From: Pelagicoccus sp. SDUM812003
GTDB lineage: Bacteria; Verrucomicrobiota; Verrucomicrobiia; Opitutales; Opitutaceae
Length of the DNA: 64,000 bases
NCBI RefSeq assembly: GCF_031127815.1
Contig: NZ_JARXHY010000016.1
Span: 62,001-126,000, forward strand
Reading direction: 5' to 3'
Positions 17,201-25,268 of this stretch are shown here, one piece after another; positions within the stretch are counted from its first letter, which is position 1, and each line of letters opens with the position of its first letter. Position numbers and translations under genes: made by a program. The notes beneath the pieces are model-generated. The model did no database searches. It was given only the letters and a program-made list of their open reading frames with translations, and was not told the DNA's origin.

Positions 17201-18087
17201 CCGGAAAGATCGACCTTCAGATCGACTACGAAAAACCTTCTAGCCCCTTCGAGCAAGACGCGGTCGCCCAGCTCGATCCCACCAGAATCAGGCAAATCCT
17301 CAACAACCTGCTCTCCAACGCGACAAAGTTCACCGACAAAGGCGTCATACGATTTGGATACGGAATCGCTACTAGTCCGAACGGCGACTCGATGATCCAC
17401 GCCTACGTTTCCGATACCGGCATCGGCATTTCGCAGGAAGATCAGGCCAACATCTTCGAGCGCTTCAGAAAGGTCGAGTCGGACAAGTCGCGCTTGTACC
17501 GCGGCACCGGTCTAGGGCTGGCCATCACGCGCAACTTGGTCGAACTGATGAATGGCGAGATCCGAGTCAGCTCGACCCTGGGACAGGGCTCGAGCTTTTC
17601 CTTCACTTTGCCCTACCTCCCCAGCGGCTCTTCGATGGAGAAAGCTGCGGAACGGACAAACGCGAACCGGCGAGATCAAGCCGACCTGAAAATCCTAGTC
17701 GCCGAGGATGAGGATCCAAATTTCGAATACATTTCGGAAGCCTTGTCATCTTGCGCCAGCGTGGTGGACAGAGCCTCCAATGGAGCGGAAGCGGTCGACT
17801 TCGCGCAATCCCGCTCCTACGACCTCATTCTCATGGACCTGAACATGCCAGAAATGGACGGGCTCCAGGCCACTCGGGAGATTCGAAGAAATGGGGTCCA
17901 GAGCCCCATTCTTGTCCAAACCGCCCACATCCAGCCCAGCGCCCGGCGAGACTGCATCGACGCCGGGGCGGATCTCGTTCTCCGCAAGCCCTTCAGCCCT
18001 CTCGAGCTGCGCGAGGCGATCGGAAACGCCTTGAAGAAGGCCACCCTAGCTCGAAATCCGCCGAGATCGTCGGACAGCCCGTCTTAG
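14242..18087 (+). CDS. Hybrid two-component sensor with periplasmic propeller (HTCS-like, no DNA-binding output)
   Basis: 1281 residues. A signal/anchor (about 10-25) is followed by two-component-propeller repeats (about 35-690) with recurring LWIGTNNGLNRFD-type units, then a Y_Y_Y domain (about 700-785), a membrane helix (about 795-812), a coiled coil, HisKA with MSH902EIRTPMN, a HATPase domain (NNLLSNATKF, GIGI, GTGLGL) and a receiver with phospho-acceptor D1199 (LILMDLNMP). Bacteroidetes relatives sense oligosaccharides and end in an AraC HTH; this one ends after the receiver, so output must pass to another protein. Nearby glycan genes fit a carbohydrate signal, which is inferred. Confidence 0.9.
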   Translation: MRILPQLLRPRTVKVFLIGLLLPIALQASDFLELANLRFETFDSSDGLSTSSITQILQDDQGFLWIGTNNGLNRFDGRDFPTFFRRDNDPASIVSDAVVSLFKDSKSRLWIGTSEGISRYLPASRSFKNYVPNPTVDPNPVSNRVTAFCEFPNGGLIAATQQGTLHRYDPLGDSFEQLVGIQIPDIRSLLGLPDGRLLVGANGQIALLDLETGRTANFPLPRIQDDRSAYQYAEDFEPIGTKVILIATSHAGILSFDRESETFSQYPFAPDELWVNDLTLTEQGAIIATSTQGLFVSHPETGAIAEYQFDLSNPYSIASRATRCSTIDRQSNLWVGTERGLCKATAHKAFSHYGPKPSPTTSISDTSASALFTDSQDRLWIGYFSGQLDILDRANGERLLSFPYQTDNPRGPGQGTIHFIKATRDGTIWTGSFEGGLRRYDPLRNEFENVLPSPYSDIRDIAEDGSGQLWAIAHGQGLIRYDRANGSLKLYQNDPSKGDNTLIDNWATCIVRDHAGVLWMGSGTGLCRFDPIQERFRNYRPRSRDPSSLSRVPVYDLHVDEDGTLWVGTLDGINKYDTRTDSFRAYKTANDPALSIGDSTSVRSIEHAATGEIWFSTDRGLMRLDTDTWTGKSYGAHDGLRSSDFLTRSSHRDKAGRLYFGGINGVTTFFPNQIIDSAFSPAPIITKLSNLKEPDWQLPTPPHLVDTPVSFPHQTDSFAFEFVTLNFNRPDSLSYSYQLAGFDPDWSRPSANASATYTNLPPGDYTFKVKAANSDGIWSEGHAAFSFTITPPFWSTAWFRFSSILLAASLLSAIHRLRVRNIRIQNEKLEKTVAARTNQLARANEELAAQREEIQCQNEELIANKADLELRVDQRTRDLKVALAEARRADQLKSSFLENMSHEIRTPMNAIIGFLSILQEREHSEEEKQAFFKIINSSSDSLLTLIDDILDLSTLESGTATIRPESVPLDALFAELESAHRTILRSSGKIDLQIDYEKPSSPFEQDAVAQLDPTRIRQILNNLLSNATKFTDKGVIRFGYGIATSPNGDSMIHAYVSDTGIGISQEDQANIFERFRKVESDKSRLYRGTGLGLAITRNLVELMNGEIRVSSTLGQGSSFSFTLPYLPSGSSMEKAAERTNANRRDQADLKILVAEDEDPNFEYISEALSSCASVVDRASNGAEAVDFAQSRSYDLILMDLNMPEMDGLQATREIRRNGVQSPILVQTAHIQPSARRDCIDAGADLVLRKPFSPLELREAIGNALKKATLARNPPRSSDSPS

Positions 18088-18207
18088 ATAGAGAGCGCTT
18101 GCGTCGGTAGAAATGCCCCCGAGCGAATGGGAAACAGGGCGTCCCGCGAAATCCGCTTTCACGAAACCGTCGACAAGAGAACCCGTTTTTCTCCATTCTA
18201 GAGCGGT

Positions 18208-18990
18208 ATGATCAAACCCTTTATGCGAGGCCTCGGCGCCTACAAGCACGCCCATCATCTGGTCTGGAAGGAAGGCATGTGGAAGCACCTCATCATCCCG
18301 GGACTTCTCAGCATGCTGTATTTTCCTTTGGTCATCGGCGGACTGTTCGGAGGCACCTTCTTTGGGGTTCAAGAGCTCAGCGAGCTCATCAGCGAGAAGT
18401 GGCTGCCCGCCGAGGTGGCGGAATGGGCGGCCTGGGGGCTGAGCATCATCGTGGGGCTGCTGGCGATCTACCTGGCCTTTCTGCTCTATCGCAGCGTGGT
18501 GATGATCATCTACGCCCCGTTCATCGGATTCATCTCAGAGACCGCGGAAGAGAAGTTTCACGGCAGCAAAGGTCCTGGCTTCACTGTCGGAGGACTGGTC
18601 TACGACATCTATCGCGGCACCATGGTGAGCCTCATGACCCTCGCCATTTCGCTGTTTCTCACCGTGGTCTGCTGGCTTCTTTGGCTCCTGCCGGTCGCAG
18701 GCGCCGCCATCTATTTCGTCGGCATGCTGATCATCCAAGCCTACTTCGCGGGAGCCGGCTTCATGGACCCGGTACTCGAACGTCGCCGCGTCGGCATCCG
18801 GTCCAGTCTCGCCCATTCCTATCGACATAAGTGGCATGCCATGGGCAATGGCGCCGGATTCATGATCATGATGCTCGTGCCCATCGTCGGCTGGTTTCTG
18901 GCCCCTTCCTACGGAATCATCGCCGCAGCGGTCAGCGGGGTGGACACCATGTACGACGACGAACTGAGTCGAAAGCGTTCGCGTAGTTGA
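18208..18990 (+). CDS. EI24-domain membrane protein (CysZ-like)
   Basis: 260 residues with about five membrane segments and the EI24/CysZ layout: an amphipathic start (FMRGLGAYKHAHHLVWK), IIYAPFIGFISETAEEKF after the third segment, and GAGFMDPVLERRR later. CysZ proteins are linked to sulfate uptake; the wider EI24 family is functionally mixed. No cys genes adjoin it, so a sulfate role is only a possibility. The gene stands alone between the hybrid kinase and the convergent DUF302-like gene. Confidence 0.75.
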   Translation: MIKPFMRGLGAYKHAHHLVWKEGMWKHLIIPGLLSMLYFPLVIGGLFGGTFFGVQELSELISEKWLPAEVAEWAAWGLSIIVGLLAIYLAFLLYRSVVMIIYAPFIGFISETAEEKFHGSKGPGFTVGGLVYDIYRGTMVSLMTLAISLFLTVVCWLLWLLPVAGAAIYFVGMLIIQAYFAGAGFMDPVLERRRVGIRSSLAHSYRHKWHAMGNGAGFMIMMLVPIVGWFLAPSYGIIAAAVSGVDTMYDDELSRKRSRS

Positions 18991-19044
18991 TTCGCGCCTA
19001 CACCTGATATCGGCTCAAGGCTGAAAACGAGAGCCTGCCAGTCG

Positions 19045-19554
19045 TCACTCGCCGAGCGCGTCGGCATTCACCACCGACAGGCCGCTAGGACTGGCGGGCG
19101 GGCCGGGGGTTCTGACGGTCGGCTGCGGACTCCGGCCTATGTTTTCCACCAAAGCAGACAGATCCGTCGAAGCGCTTCGAGAAACTGATTCGGTATCCCC
19201 TGCAGCGTCTGATGGTTGACCCGGTTCAAACGAAAGCTTCGTTTCCCCTTCCTCCGTCTCCCAGACCACTATCGCGTACGGCGAATCCATCACCAGCCAA
19301 CCCTCTTCATCCACGCGATCGGGTAGGCCGAAAACGAAGAGCAGGCTCTTGCTTGAGGAGTCGGGTGGGGCCTGATCGAGCTTTGCCATGATGGTGAACC
19401 CTCTCCGGTCGAGGCGCGTCTCCAACTCCTGCACCGTCGCGGCAAACCCTGCTCCACTGGCCACGGTGACCATGTTTGGGCGATCGTCGGCGCTGTTCAG
19501 GAAAACGACCCCAAACAGACAGGTTGATAAGAAAATAGCCCGTGACACCCCCAT
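19045..19554 (-). CDS. Exported or membrane-anchored DUF302-like protein
   Basis: 169 residues from the ATG at 19554, which begins a hydrophobic signal or anchor (GVSRAIFLSTCLFGVVFL). Residues about 30-105 resemble DUF302: VTVASGAGFAATVQELETRL, then GFTIMAKLDQAP, LLFVFGLP and PYAIVVWETEEGETKLSFEP. The C-terminal 60 residues are Ser/Pro-rich and probably disordered. DUF302 proteins are small and of unknown role. It is divergent from the acetyltransferase gene with 190 bp between. Confidence 0.55.
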   Translation of the reverse strand: MGVSRAIFLSTCLFGVVFLNSADDRPNMVTVASGAGFAATVQELETRLDRRGFTIMAKLDQAPPDSSSKSLLFVFGLPDRVDEEGWLVMDSPYAIVVWETEEGETKLSFEPGQPSDAAGDTESVSRSASTDLSALVENIGRSPQPTVRTPGPPASPSGLSVVNADALGE

Positions 19555-19744
19555 GCCGAAACCCGATCGCACAAAACATGCCACGCTGGCCTGCGCCCAT
19601 CGGTACGCTTGGCCCAGCTCGTTTCTCGATGCCTCCCGCAACTGCCAAGCTGCAAGCTGCATCGTTTCGAGGCGTCGACCCTCGACCGATTCTCTGCAAT
19701 TCGCGCTTTGCTATGGGATCCGAGCGGTTCACACTTCCCGGCTG

Positions 19745-20305
19745 ATGGAAAGGCGCAGCGAGAAAGAAAAAATGCTAGCGGGGGAGTTCTACCAGGCCAT
19801 GGATCCGCAGCTTAGCGGCGAACGTCTTCGCTGCCGAGAGCTCATCCACGCCTACAACGCCACTCCTCCAAACGCCTTCGCGCAGCGAGCCCAGCTCCTC
19901 AGGGAGCTTTTCGGAGGCACCCACAAGACCGCGTACATCGAGCCGCCGTTTCGCTGCGACTACGGCTACAACGTTTTTGTCGGCAAAGCCTTCTACGCCA
20001 ATTTCGACTGCGTCTTTCTCGACGTGAATCGCATCGAGATCGGGGAGCATGTGAAGCTGGGCCCCGGGGTTCATCTTTACACGGCTGCCCATCCCACCGA
20101 TCCCGAAGACCGCAAAGCCTATAAGGAGTTTGGAAAACCGATTCGCATCGGCGCAAACGTATGGATCGGCGGAGGCGCCATCGTTTGCCCCGGCGTCACC
20201 ATCGGAGAAAACGCCGTGATCGGAGCTGGCAGCGTAGTGACAAAAGACATACCCGCGAACGTTATGGCCGCGGGCAATCCTTGTCGCGTGATTCGCGAAC
20301 TTTAG
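19745..20305 (+). CDS. Maltose/galactoside O-acetyltransferase-type enzyme
   Basis: 186 residues of the Maa/LacA/NodL left-handed beta-helix family, which move acetyl from acetyl-CoA to sugars. Seen: KEKMLAGEFYQAMDPQL at the start, the PPFRCDYGYNVFVG and FYANFDCVFLDV segments, catalytic-type YTAAHPTDPEDR, and hexapeptide repeats ending GAGSVVTKDIPANVMAAGNP. The ATG at 19745 gives the normal N terminus; a second ATG at 19772 is an alternative. The acceptor sugar cannot be fixed from sequence. Confidence 0.88.
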   Translation: MERRSEKEKMLAGEFYQAMDPQLSGERLRCRELIHAYNATPPNAFAQRAQLLRELFGGTHKTAYIEPPFRCDYGYNVFVGKAFYANFDCVFLDVNRIEIGEHVKLGPGVHLYTAAHPTDPEDRKAYKEFGKPIRIGANVWIGGGAIVCPGVTIGENAVIGAGSVVTKDIPANVMAAGNPCRVIREL

Positions 20306-20358
20306 CAGAGCAAGGGCTCGCGCGCCGAATCGGCGAGCTCTCCCCGGCTCGCCCACTG

Positions 20359-21555
20359 CTACAGCATGATCTCCTCAGCGTCGCACTTGCAGTCGTCATC
20401 GTCCTCAGATTCGATGGGACCGTAGGTCTTAAGCGGATACCGATAGAGCTTGCCTTCGAAGTTTTTGAAATGGATCGCTTCGTCGTCGATCTTGGTGATG
20501 TACTGCGGATTGATGGGCACCTTGCCTCCCCCACCTGGCGCATCGATCACGAACTGCGGCACCGCATAGCCAGTGGTATGGCCACGTAGCTGCTTCATGA
20601 TTTCGATGCCTTTGCACACGTTGGCTCTGAGGTGAGCGCTGCCGGTGATGAGATCGCACTGGTAGATGTAGTACGGCCGCACGCGCATGCGCACGAGGCG
20701 ATGCACGAGAGCCTTCATCACCTCCGCGTCGTCGTTCACGTCCTTGAGCAGCACGGATTGATTTCCCAGCGGAACCCCGGCGTAGGAAAGGCGTTCGCAG
20801 GCGTCTTTCAGGGTCTGCGTGCATTCCTTCGGATGATTGGCATGGATGCTCATCCAAATGGGACCGTGCTTCTTGAAGATCTCGCACAGCTCCGGCGTGA
20901 TGCGCTGCGGCAGGAATACCGGTATGCGCGAGCCGATGCGGATGAACTCCACGTGCTCGATCTGACGCAGGCGCCCGAGCAAGTAATCGATTTTCCGATC
21001 GGACAACAGCAGCGGATCGCCGCCGCTGAGCAGCACGTCGCGCACTTCGGGATGCTCCTCGATGTACTTGAGTCCCTGCTCGAACTCCGGGTGGAAATTG
21101 TAATCCTGAGCGTTGCTGACCAGACGGCTGCGCGTGCAGTAGCGGCAGTACGCGGCGCAGCGATCGGTCACGAGAAACAGCACGCGGTCCGGGTAGCGGT
21201 GCACCAGACCCGGCACCGGCGAATGCCCGTCCTCTCCGACCGGATCGAGCATTTCCTCCGCCCCGACCTTCATCTCGCCGTCACGCGGGATGACCTGACG
21301 GCGGATCGGGCAGTTCGGGTCCTCGCGATCGATGAGGTTGAAGAAGTACGGGGTGATGGCCATGGCCAACTTGGTATTGGCGTGCTTGGCCCCCGCTCTC
21401 TCCTCGTCGGTGAGCTCGATCAGCTCTTCCAGCTGCTCGAGCGTGGTGATGCGGTTCTTGAGCTGCCAGGTCCAGTTGTTCCATTTTTCCTCCGGGACGT
21501 CATCCCAAAGGCCTTGTCCGGCAAACCAATGCGTTCGGTCGTCAGTATACGGCAT
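20359..21555 (-). CDS. kamA: Lysine 2,3-aminomutase
   Basis: 398 residues. A radical SAM and PLP enzyme that converts L-lysine to L-beta-lysine. The cluster motif is C133xxxC137xxC140 (TDRCAAYCRYC). The PLP lysine is K345 in APGGGGK. Both aspartates that hold the substrate's side-chain amino group are kept (YQCD301 and VID338AP), which favours lysine over glutamate as substrate. The C terminus is acidic with a CKC. Neither the beta-lysine acetyltransferase (AblB) nor lysine fermentation genes are adjacent. It is divergent from carA. Confidence 0.88.
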   Translation of the reverse strand: MPYTDDRTHWFAGQGLWDDVPEEKWNNWTWQLKNRITTLEQLEELIELTDEERAGAKHANTKLAMAITPYFFNLIDREDPNCPIRRQVIPRDGEMKVGAEEMLDPVGEDGHSPVPGLVHRYPDRVLFLVTDRCAAYCRYCTRSRLVSNAQDYNFHPEFEQGLKYIEEHPEVRDVLLSGGDPLLLSDRKIDYLLGRLRQIEHVEFIRIGSRIPVFLPQRITPELCEIFKKHGPIWMSIHANHPKECTQTLKDACERLSYAGVPLGNQSVLLKDVNDDAEVMKALVHRLVRMRVRPYYIYQCDLITGSAHLRANVCKGIEIMKQLRGHTTGYAVPQFVIDAPGGGGKVPINPQYITKIDDEAIHFKNFEGKLYRYPLKTYGPIESEDDDDCKCDAEEIML

Positions 21556-21684
21556 AAAGCGTTGTCAATAAAGGTCTCTCGTAGCGGGACGCACCCTCGC
21601 TTCCGAGATAAGTTGGGTAAATTACGTTTAAGTCACAAAAAGGGATTGTAGCCCAACCGCAAAACAACTTTTGTCCCAAACCTA

Positions 21685-22848
21685 ATGAATGACTCCCAGA
21701 TAGGTGTTCTCGCATTAGAAGACGGATCAGTTTTCCGTGGAATCGCCTTCGGCGCCAAGAAGACAGTTGTCGGTGAAGCGGTTTTCAATACTAGCATGAC
21801 TGGTTATCAGGAGATCCTTACCGATCCTTCCTACTACGGCCAAATTGTGACCATGACTGCGCCCATGATCGGCAACTACGGCGTCAACGAGGAGGACCTC
21901 GAGGCGGAAAAGCCGATGTGCTCCGGATTCGTGGTCCGCGAACTCAGCCCGATCTCCAGCAACTGGCGCTCGACGTCAACCCTGCCGGACTACCTGGAAA
22001 AGCATGGCATTCCCGGACTGGAAGGCATCGACACACGGGCCCTGACCAAAAAGCTGCGCGAGGTGGGCGCCATGAAGTGCTGCCTCAGCACGGAAGACAT
22101 TTCCGACGAGGAAGCGGTGCAGAAAGCCAAGGACTGGGAAGGCATCGTCGGCGCCGACTACGTGAAGGAGGTCACCTGCTCCGCTCCCTTCGTCTACTCG
22201 CCCACCGATTTGAACTGGCCCTACAATCCGGTCCAGTCCGTCATCCGCAAGCCTGCTCGCAAGCGCGAGATCTTCAAGATCGCCGCTCTCGACCTCGGAG
22301 CCAAGAAATCCATTTTCCGCGAGCTCGCCTTCCACGGCTTCGAAGTGCACGTCTTCCCCGCCACCGCGACCGCGGCGGAAATCGAAGCCATCAACCCGGA
22401 CGGCATTTTCCTCTCCAACGGTCCCGGCGACCCGGAACCGGTCAAGTACGTGCACGAAACGGTGCGTGCCCTCATCGACAAGCACCCGATCTTCGGCATC
22501 TGCCTCGGTCACCAGATCATCACCCACGCCATCGGAGCCAAGACCTTCAAGCTGAAGTTCGGCCACCGCGGCGGCAACCAGCCGGTGAAGAACCTGGAGA
22601 ACGACTTCGTCGCCATCACCGCCCACAACCACGGCTTCGCCACCTCCGCCGAGGGACTGGAAGCCTGCGGCGCCGTCATCACCGAGGTGAATCTCAACGA
22701 CAACACCATTTCCGGCATCCGCCTGAAGGACAAGCCGGTGTTCTCGGTGCAGTACCACCCGGAAGCTGGCCCTGGGCCCAGCGACGCCAACCCGAACTTC
22801 GAAAAGTTCTACCAGCTCATCGCCCAGCAGAAGCGGGCCGCGAGCTGA
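21685..22848 (+). CDS. carA: Carbamoyl-phosphate synthase small subunit
   Basis: 387 residues. This glutaminase subunit supplies ammonia to CarB for pyrimidine and arginine synthesis. The N-terminal domain has LEDGSVFRGIAFGA and GYQEILTDPSYYGQIV; the class I amidotransferase domain has FLSNGPGDPEP, nucleophile C273 (GIC273LGHQ) and the catalytic histidine in VQYHPEAGPGP. carB is not adjacent. It is followed by a strong hairpin terminator shared with the convergent kdsB. Confidence 0.95.
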   Translation: MNDSQIGVLALEDGSVFRGIAFGAKKTVVGEAVFNTSMTGYQEILTDPSYYGQIVTMTAPMIGNYGVNEEDLEAEKPMCSGFVVRELSPISSNWRSTSTLPDYLEKHGIPGLEGIDTRALTKKLREVGAMKCCLSTEDISDEEAVQKAKDWEGIVGADYVKEVTCSAPFVYSPTDLNWPYNPVQSVIRKPARKREIFKIAALDLGAKKSIFRELAFHGFEVHVFPATATAAEIEAINPDGIFLSNGPGDPEPVKYVHETVRALIDKHPIFGICLGHQIITHAIGAKTFKLKFGHRGGNQPVKNLENDFVAITAHNHGFATSAEGLEACGAVITEVNLNDNTISGIRLKDKPVFSVQYHPEAGPGPSDANPNFEKFYQLIAQQKRAAS

Positions 22849-22865
22849 AACAAGTTTCCAAGTCA

Positions 22866-22891
22866 AAGGCGGGTCGACGACCCGCCTTTTT
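22866..22891. terminator. Terminator between carA and kdsB
   Basis: AAGGCGGGTC-GAC... pairs with GACCCGCCTT; a T run follows on the plus strand and a shorter one on the minus strand, so both convergent genes can use it. Confidence 0.8.
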
Positions 22892-22907
22892 CATGTCCGC
22901 GAAAACG

Positions 22908-23648
22908 TTACTTCGAAAGGTAGGCCGCGAAGTTTTTCGCATCCTCCGCCGTATCGATTCCGATGGATGGCTCGTCGGTCAGGCCGACCTTGATGGAAAC
23001 TCCGTTTTCCAAGGCTCGCAGCTGCTCCAGTTTTTCGATCGCCTCCAGCTTTCCCTGCGGCAGCTGGCAGAACCGTTTCAAAAACTCCGCTCGATAGGCG
23101 TAGAGCCCTAGATGGCGATAGACCGGCGAATTAGCCACCCATTGGTCGTCGAAGGTCGCGAAGCCATCTCGATAGTGAGGAATGGCGGAACGGGAAAAGT
23201 ACAGGGCGTCGCCCTGATCGCCCATCACCACCTTCACCTGATTGGGATCAAGGAAGTCCTTTCTCGTCTTGAAGGGCGTGGCGAGCGTCGCCATCTCCGC
23301 TCTCTCTTCGATGAAGCGACGCAAGGCTTGGATCTGCGAGGCCGCCACCAGCGGCTCGTCCGCTTGCACGTTGACCACGATGTCGGCGCCGATCTGTTCG
23401 TTGGCCTCTGCCAGCCGATCCGTGCCGCTCTGGTGGTCCTTGCTGGTCATGATGGCCCGAAAGCCCGCCTTCTCGACCACGGAGCGCAGTCGCTCGTCGT
23501 CCACCGCGAAAAAGGCTTCCGCCTCCGGAACCTGTTGCTTGATTCTTTCCGCCACCCAGAGGATGAGCGGCTTGCCCAAAATCGGGTGAAGCAGCTTTTC
23601 CGGAAAGCGAGTTGAGGCGAGACGCGCAGGAGCGATGATGGCAAACAT
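22908..23648 (-). CDS. kdsB: 3-deoxy-manno-octulosonate cytidylyltransferase
   Basis: 246 residues. Activates KDO as CMP-KDO for lipid A core assembly, so the cell makes LPS. Seen: IAPARLASTRFPEKLLHPILGKPLI at the start (the nucleotide-binding RxxSxRxPxK region), QSGTDRLAEA, NVQADEPLV and YRHLGLYAYRAEFLKRF. The length matches the family. It is divergent from the HPr gene. Confidence 0.95.
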   Translation of the reverse strand: MFAIIAPARLASTRFPEKLLHPILGKPLILWVAERIKQQVPEAEAFFAVDDERLRSVVEKAGFRAIMTSKDHQSGTDRLAEANEQIGADIVVNVQADEPLVAASQIQALRRFIEERAEMATLATPFKTRKDFLDPNQVKVVMGDQGDALYFSRSAIPHYRDGFATFDDQWVANSPVYRHLGLYAYRAEFLKRFCQLPQGKLEAIEKLEQLRALENGVSIKVGLTDEPSIGIDTAEDAKNFAAYLSK

Positions 23649-23744
23649 TTAAGATATAGGTTATAAGATCCGAACTTGTACTCGAAGCAGTCTTGTTAAA
23701 TATTCTATCGCTTCACCTAAAAAATTCCTTTTCTAAGCGAAACT

Positions 23745-24044
23745 ATGGACTCCGCAAATCTCAGATCCGACGGCAACGCCACTGAAAAAGTACTCACCGT
23801 ACAGAATCAGATGGGTATCCACGCCCGGCCGGCCGCAATGATCGTGCGTGTGACCAATCGCTTCACTTCGGAAGTGTTTTTCGAAAAGGACGACGAACAG
23901 GTGAACGGCAAATCAATCATGGGACTCATGATGCTGGCCGCCGGCAAGGGCTCCAAGATCAAGGCCATCGCCAATGGACCGGACGCCACCGACGTGCTCA
24001 CCGAGCTGGAAAACCTCTTCGCCAGCAAGTTCGACGAAAAGTAG
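23745..24044 (+). CDS. ptsH: HPr-family phosphocarrier protein
   Basis: 99 residues with the phospho-acceptor histidine in GIH26ARPAA and a regulatory-type serine in NGKS57IMGLMML. There is a roughly 11-residue N-terminal extension relative to common HPr. The serine context suggests HPr kinase control, as in the reduced, regulatory PTS of many Gram-negative bacteria. No PTS permease or EI gene is in the window, so it may serve regulation rather than sugar import. Confidence 0.88.
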   Translation: MDSANLRSDGNATEKVLTVQNQMGIHARPAAMIVRVTNRFTSEVFFEKDDEQVNGKSIMGLMMLAAGKGSKIKAIANGPDATDVLTELENLFASKFDEK

Positions 24045-24453
24045 GCTCCACGGAAGCCCACTTCTCCCACTCATCTTCACCCACCAAAAGGAGATGCGCC
24101 TCATGAGCGCCAACGCCTTCCGGTGGACGCCCTAATACCCCGCCAACACGGTCACTTCGTTCCGGGAGGCTTCGTTTTACGGATCCGGTCCGAGTCCGGA
24201 CTTCGAGGCAGAAATCGCCGCTGAGATTGAACATATTCTTATCCGGCGCTAGAATACGAAAGCCCGCGAGAACCCCACCGCAGTACCCCACGTTAGGTTT
24301 CGCCGCTTCCCACTAGGGGTTCGCTCTAACGAGCCGTGACTCTGGTGTTAATAAAACGCAAAACATTAGCATACCTGATGCTTTTGTTTGTTTTGCATTA
24401 GCTTTTCTTAAACTTCGATGGTATAAATCTCCTGCAATCCGAAGTACCCCAAA
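24045..24453. other. Long leader region before the electron-transfer cluster
   Basis: No supported gene. The right half is AT-rich and holds a nested inverted repeat (24358-24396, listed separately) and a -10-like TATAAAT at 24422-24428, 26 bp before the cytochrome start. The left half shows no clear structure. Confidence 0.5.
24358..24396. promoter_or_regulatory. Nested inverted repeat before the cytochrome cluster
   Basis: GCAAAACA...TGTTTTGC encloses a second inverted repeat AGCAT-ACCTG-ATGCT. It ends about 25 bp before a -10-like TATAAAT, the right position for an activator or repressor site. The inner part followed by TTTTGTTTGTTTT could alternatively act as a weak terminator or attenuator. 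Confidence 0.4.
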
Positions 24454-25245
24454 ATGAAAGAGCCAATCGCTTCTCCCCAAAGCGGCTCGCGAAGAACCAG
24501 AGTCGCCGTTATCGGCGGCATCGCCTCCATCATGGTGTTTGCCGCTTGTAGCATCAGCTACGAAAGCTATTTCCGTCCCCCTCAAATCCCCGGAGCGAGT
24601 TTCGAAGGCATAGGGAGCTGCGAAGAGTGTCACGAGGAGATCGTGAAGGAATTCGATTCCGCCACCCATTCCAAGCTCATGGCCGACGGGAACCACGCAG
24701 TCGGAGTCGGCTGCGAGGCCTGCCACGGACCGGGCAGCATTCACAACGAATCCGGCGGCGAACTCGGCACCATCCACAATCCAAAGGCCGACCCCGAAAC
24801 CTGCTACCAGTGCCACTTGGACGTGAAAGGCTCCTTCAACCTCGCCCACGCCCACCCCATCGGAGACAACATCACCTGCAACGATTGTCACGATCCGCAC
24901 AAGGGCAACGCGGTCCAGGGTGGCGGCGTCGCCATGATGGGAGAGGCGGAAACCTGCCTCCAGTGCCACCAGGCGCAGGCCGGGCCTTTCGTCTTCGAGC
25001 ACGAGGCTACGCGGGATGGCTGCACGGTCTGCCATTCGCCGCACGGCTCGCCGAGCGAGAAGCTGCTCAAGACCAACAACCAGATGCTCTGCCTGCAGTG
25101 CCACTTCCAAACGCAGACGGCTCCTGACGAGATCCTGATCGGAGGGCGCAATCACGCCTCCTTTGTTAGCCGCGGCACCTGTTGGACCGCTGGCTGCCAC
25201 GAATCGGTACACGGCTCGCACGTGAACTCCTCACTCAGGTACTAA
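24454..25245 (+). CDS. DmsE/MtrA-like periplasmic multiheme cytochrome c (octaheme)
   Basis: 263 residues. A basic start, hydrophobic segment and cysteine (VFAAC32) suggest a lipoprotein or anchored signal. Seven CXXCH motifs begin at residues 56, 87, 117, 142, 168, 190 and 213, and an eighth heme-type motif has wider spacing, C243WTAGCH. The tail VHGSHVNSSLRY and the GPFVFEHE and CHSPHGSP segments match DmsE/MtrA/PioA decaheme proteins, but this one is shorter by two hemes. Family members pass electrons through an outer-membrane barrel. The next gene, 23 bp on with its own AAGGAG site, encodes such a barrel. Confidence 0.88.
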   Translation: MKEPIASPQSGSRRTRVAVIGGIASIMVFAACSISYESYFRPPQIPGASFEGIGSCEECHEEIVKEFDSATHSKLMADGNHAVGVGCEACHGPGSIHNESGGELGTIHNPKADPETCYQCHLDVKGSFNLAHAHPIGDNITCNDCHDPHKGNAVQGGGVAMMGEAETCLQCHQAQAGPFVFEHEATRDGCTVCHSPHGSPSEKLLKTNNQMLCLQCHFQTQTAPDEILIGGRNHASFVSRGTCWTAGCHESVHGSHVNSSLRY

Positions 25246-25268
25246 GCTCATCAGCACAAGGAGTCATC

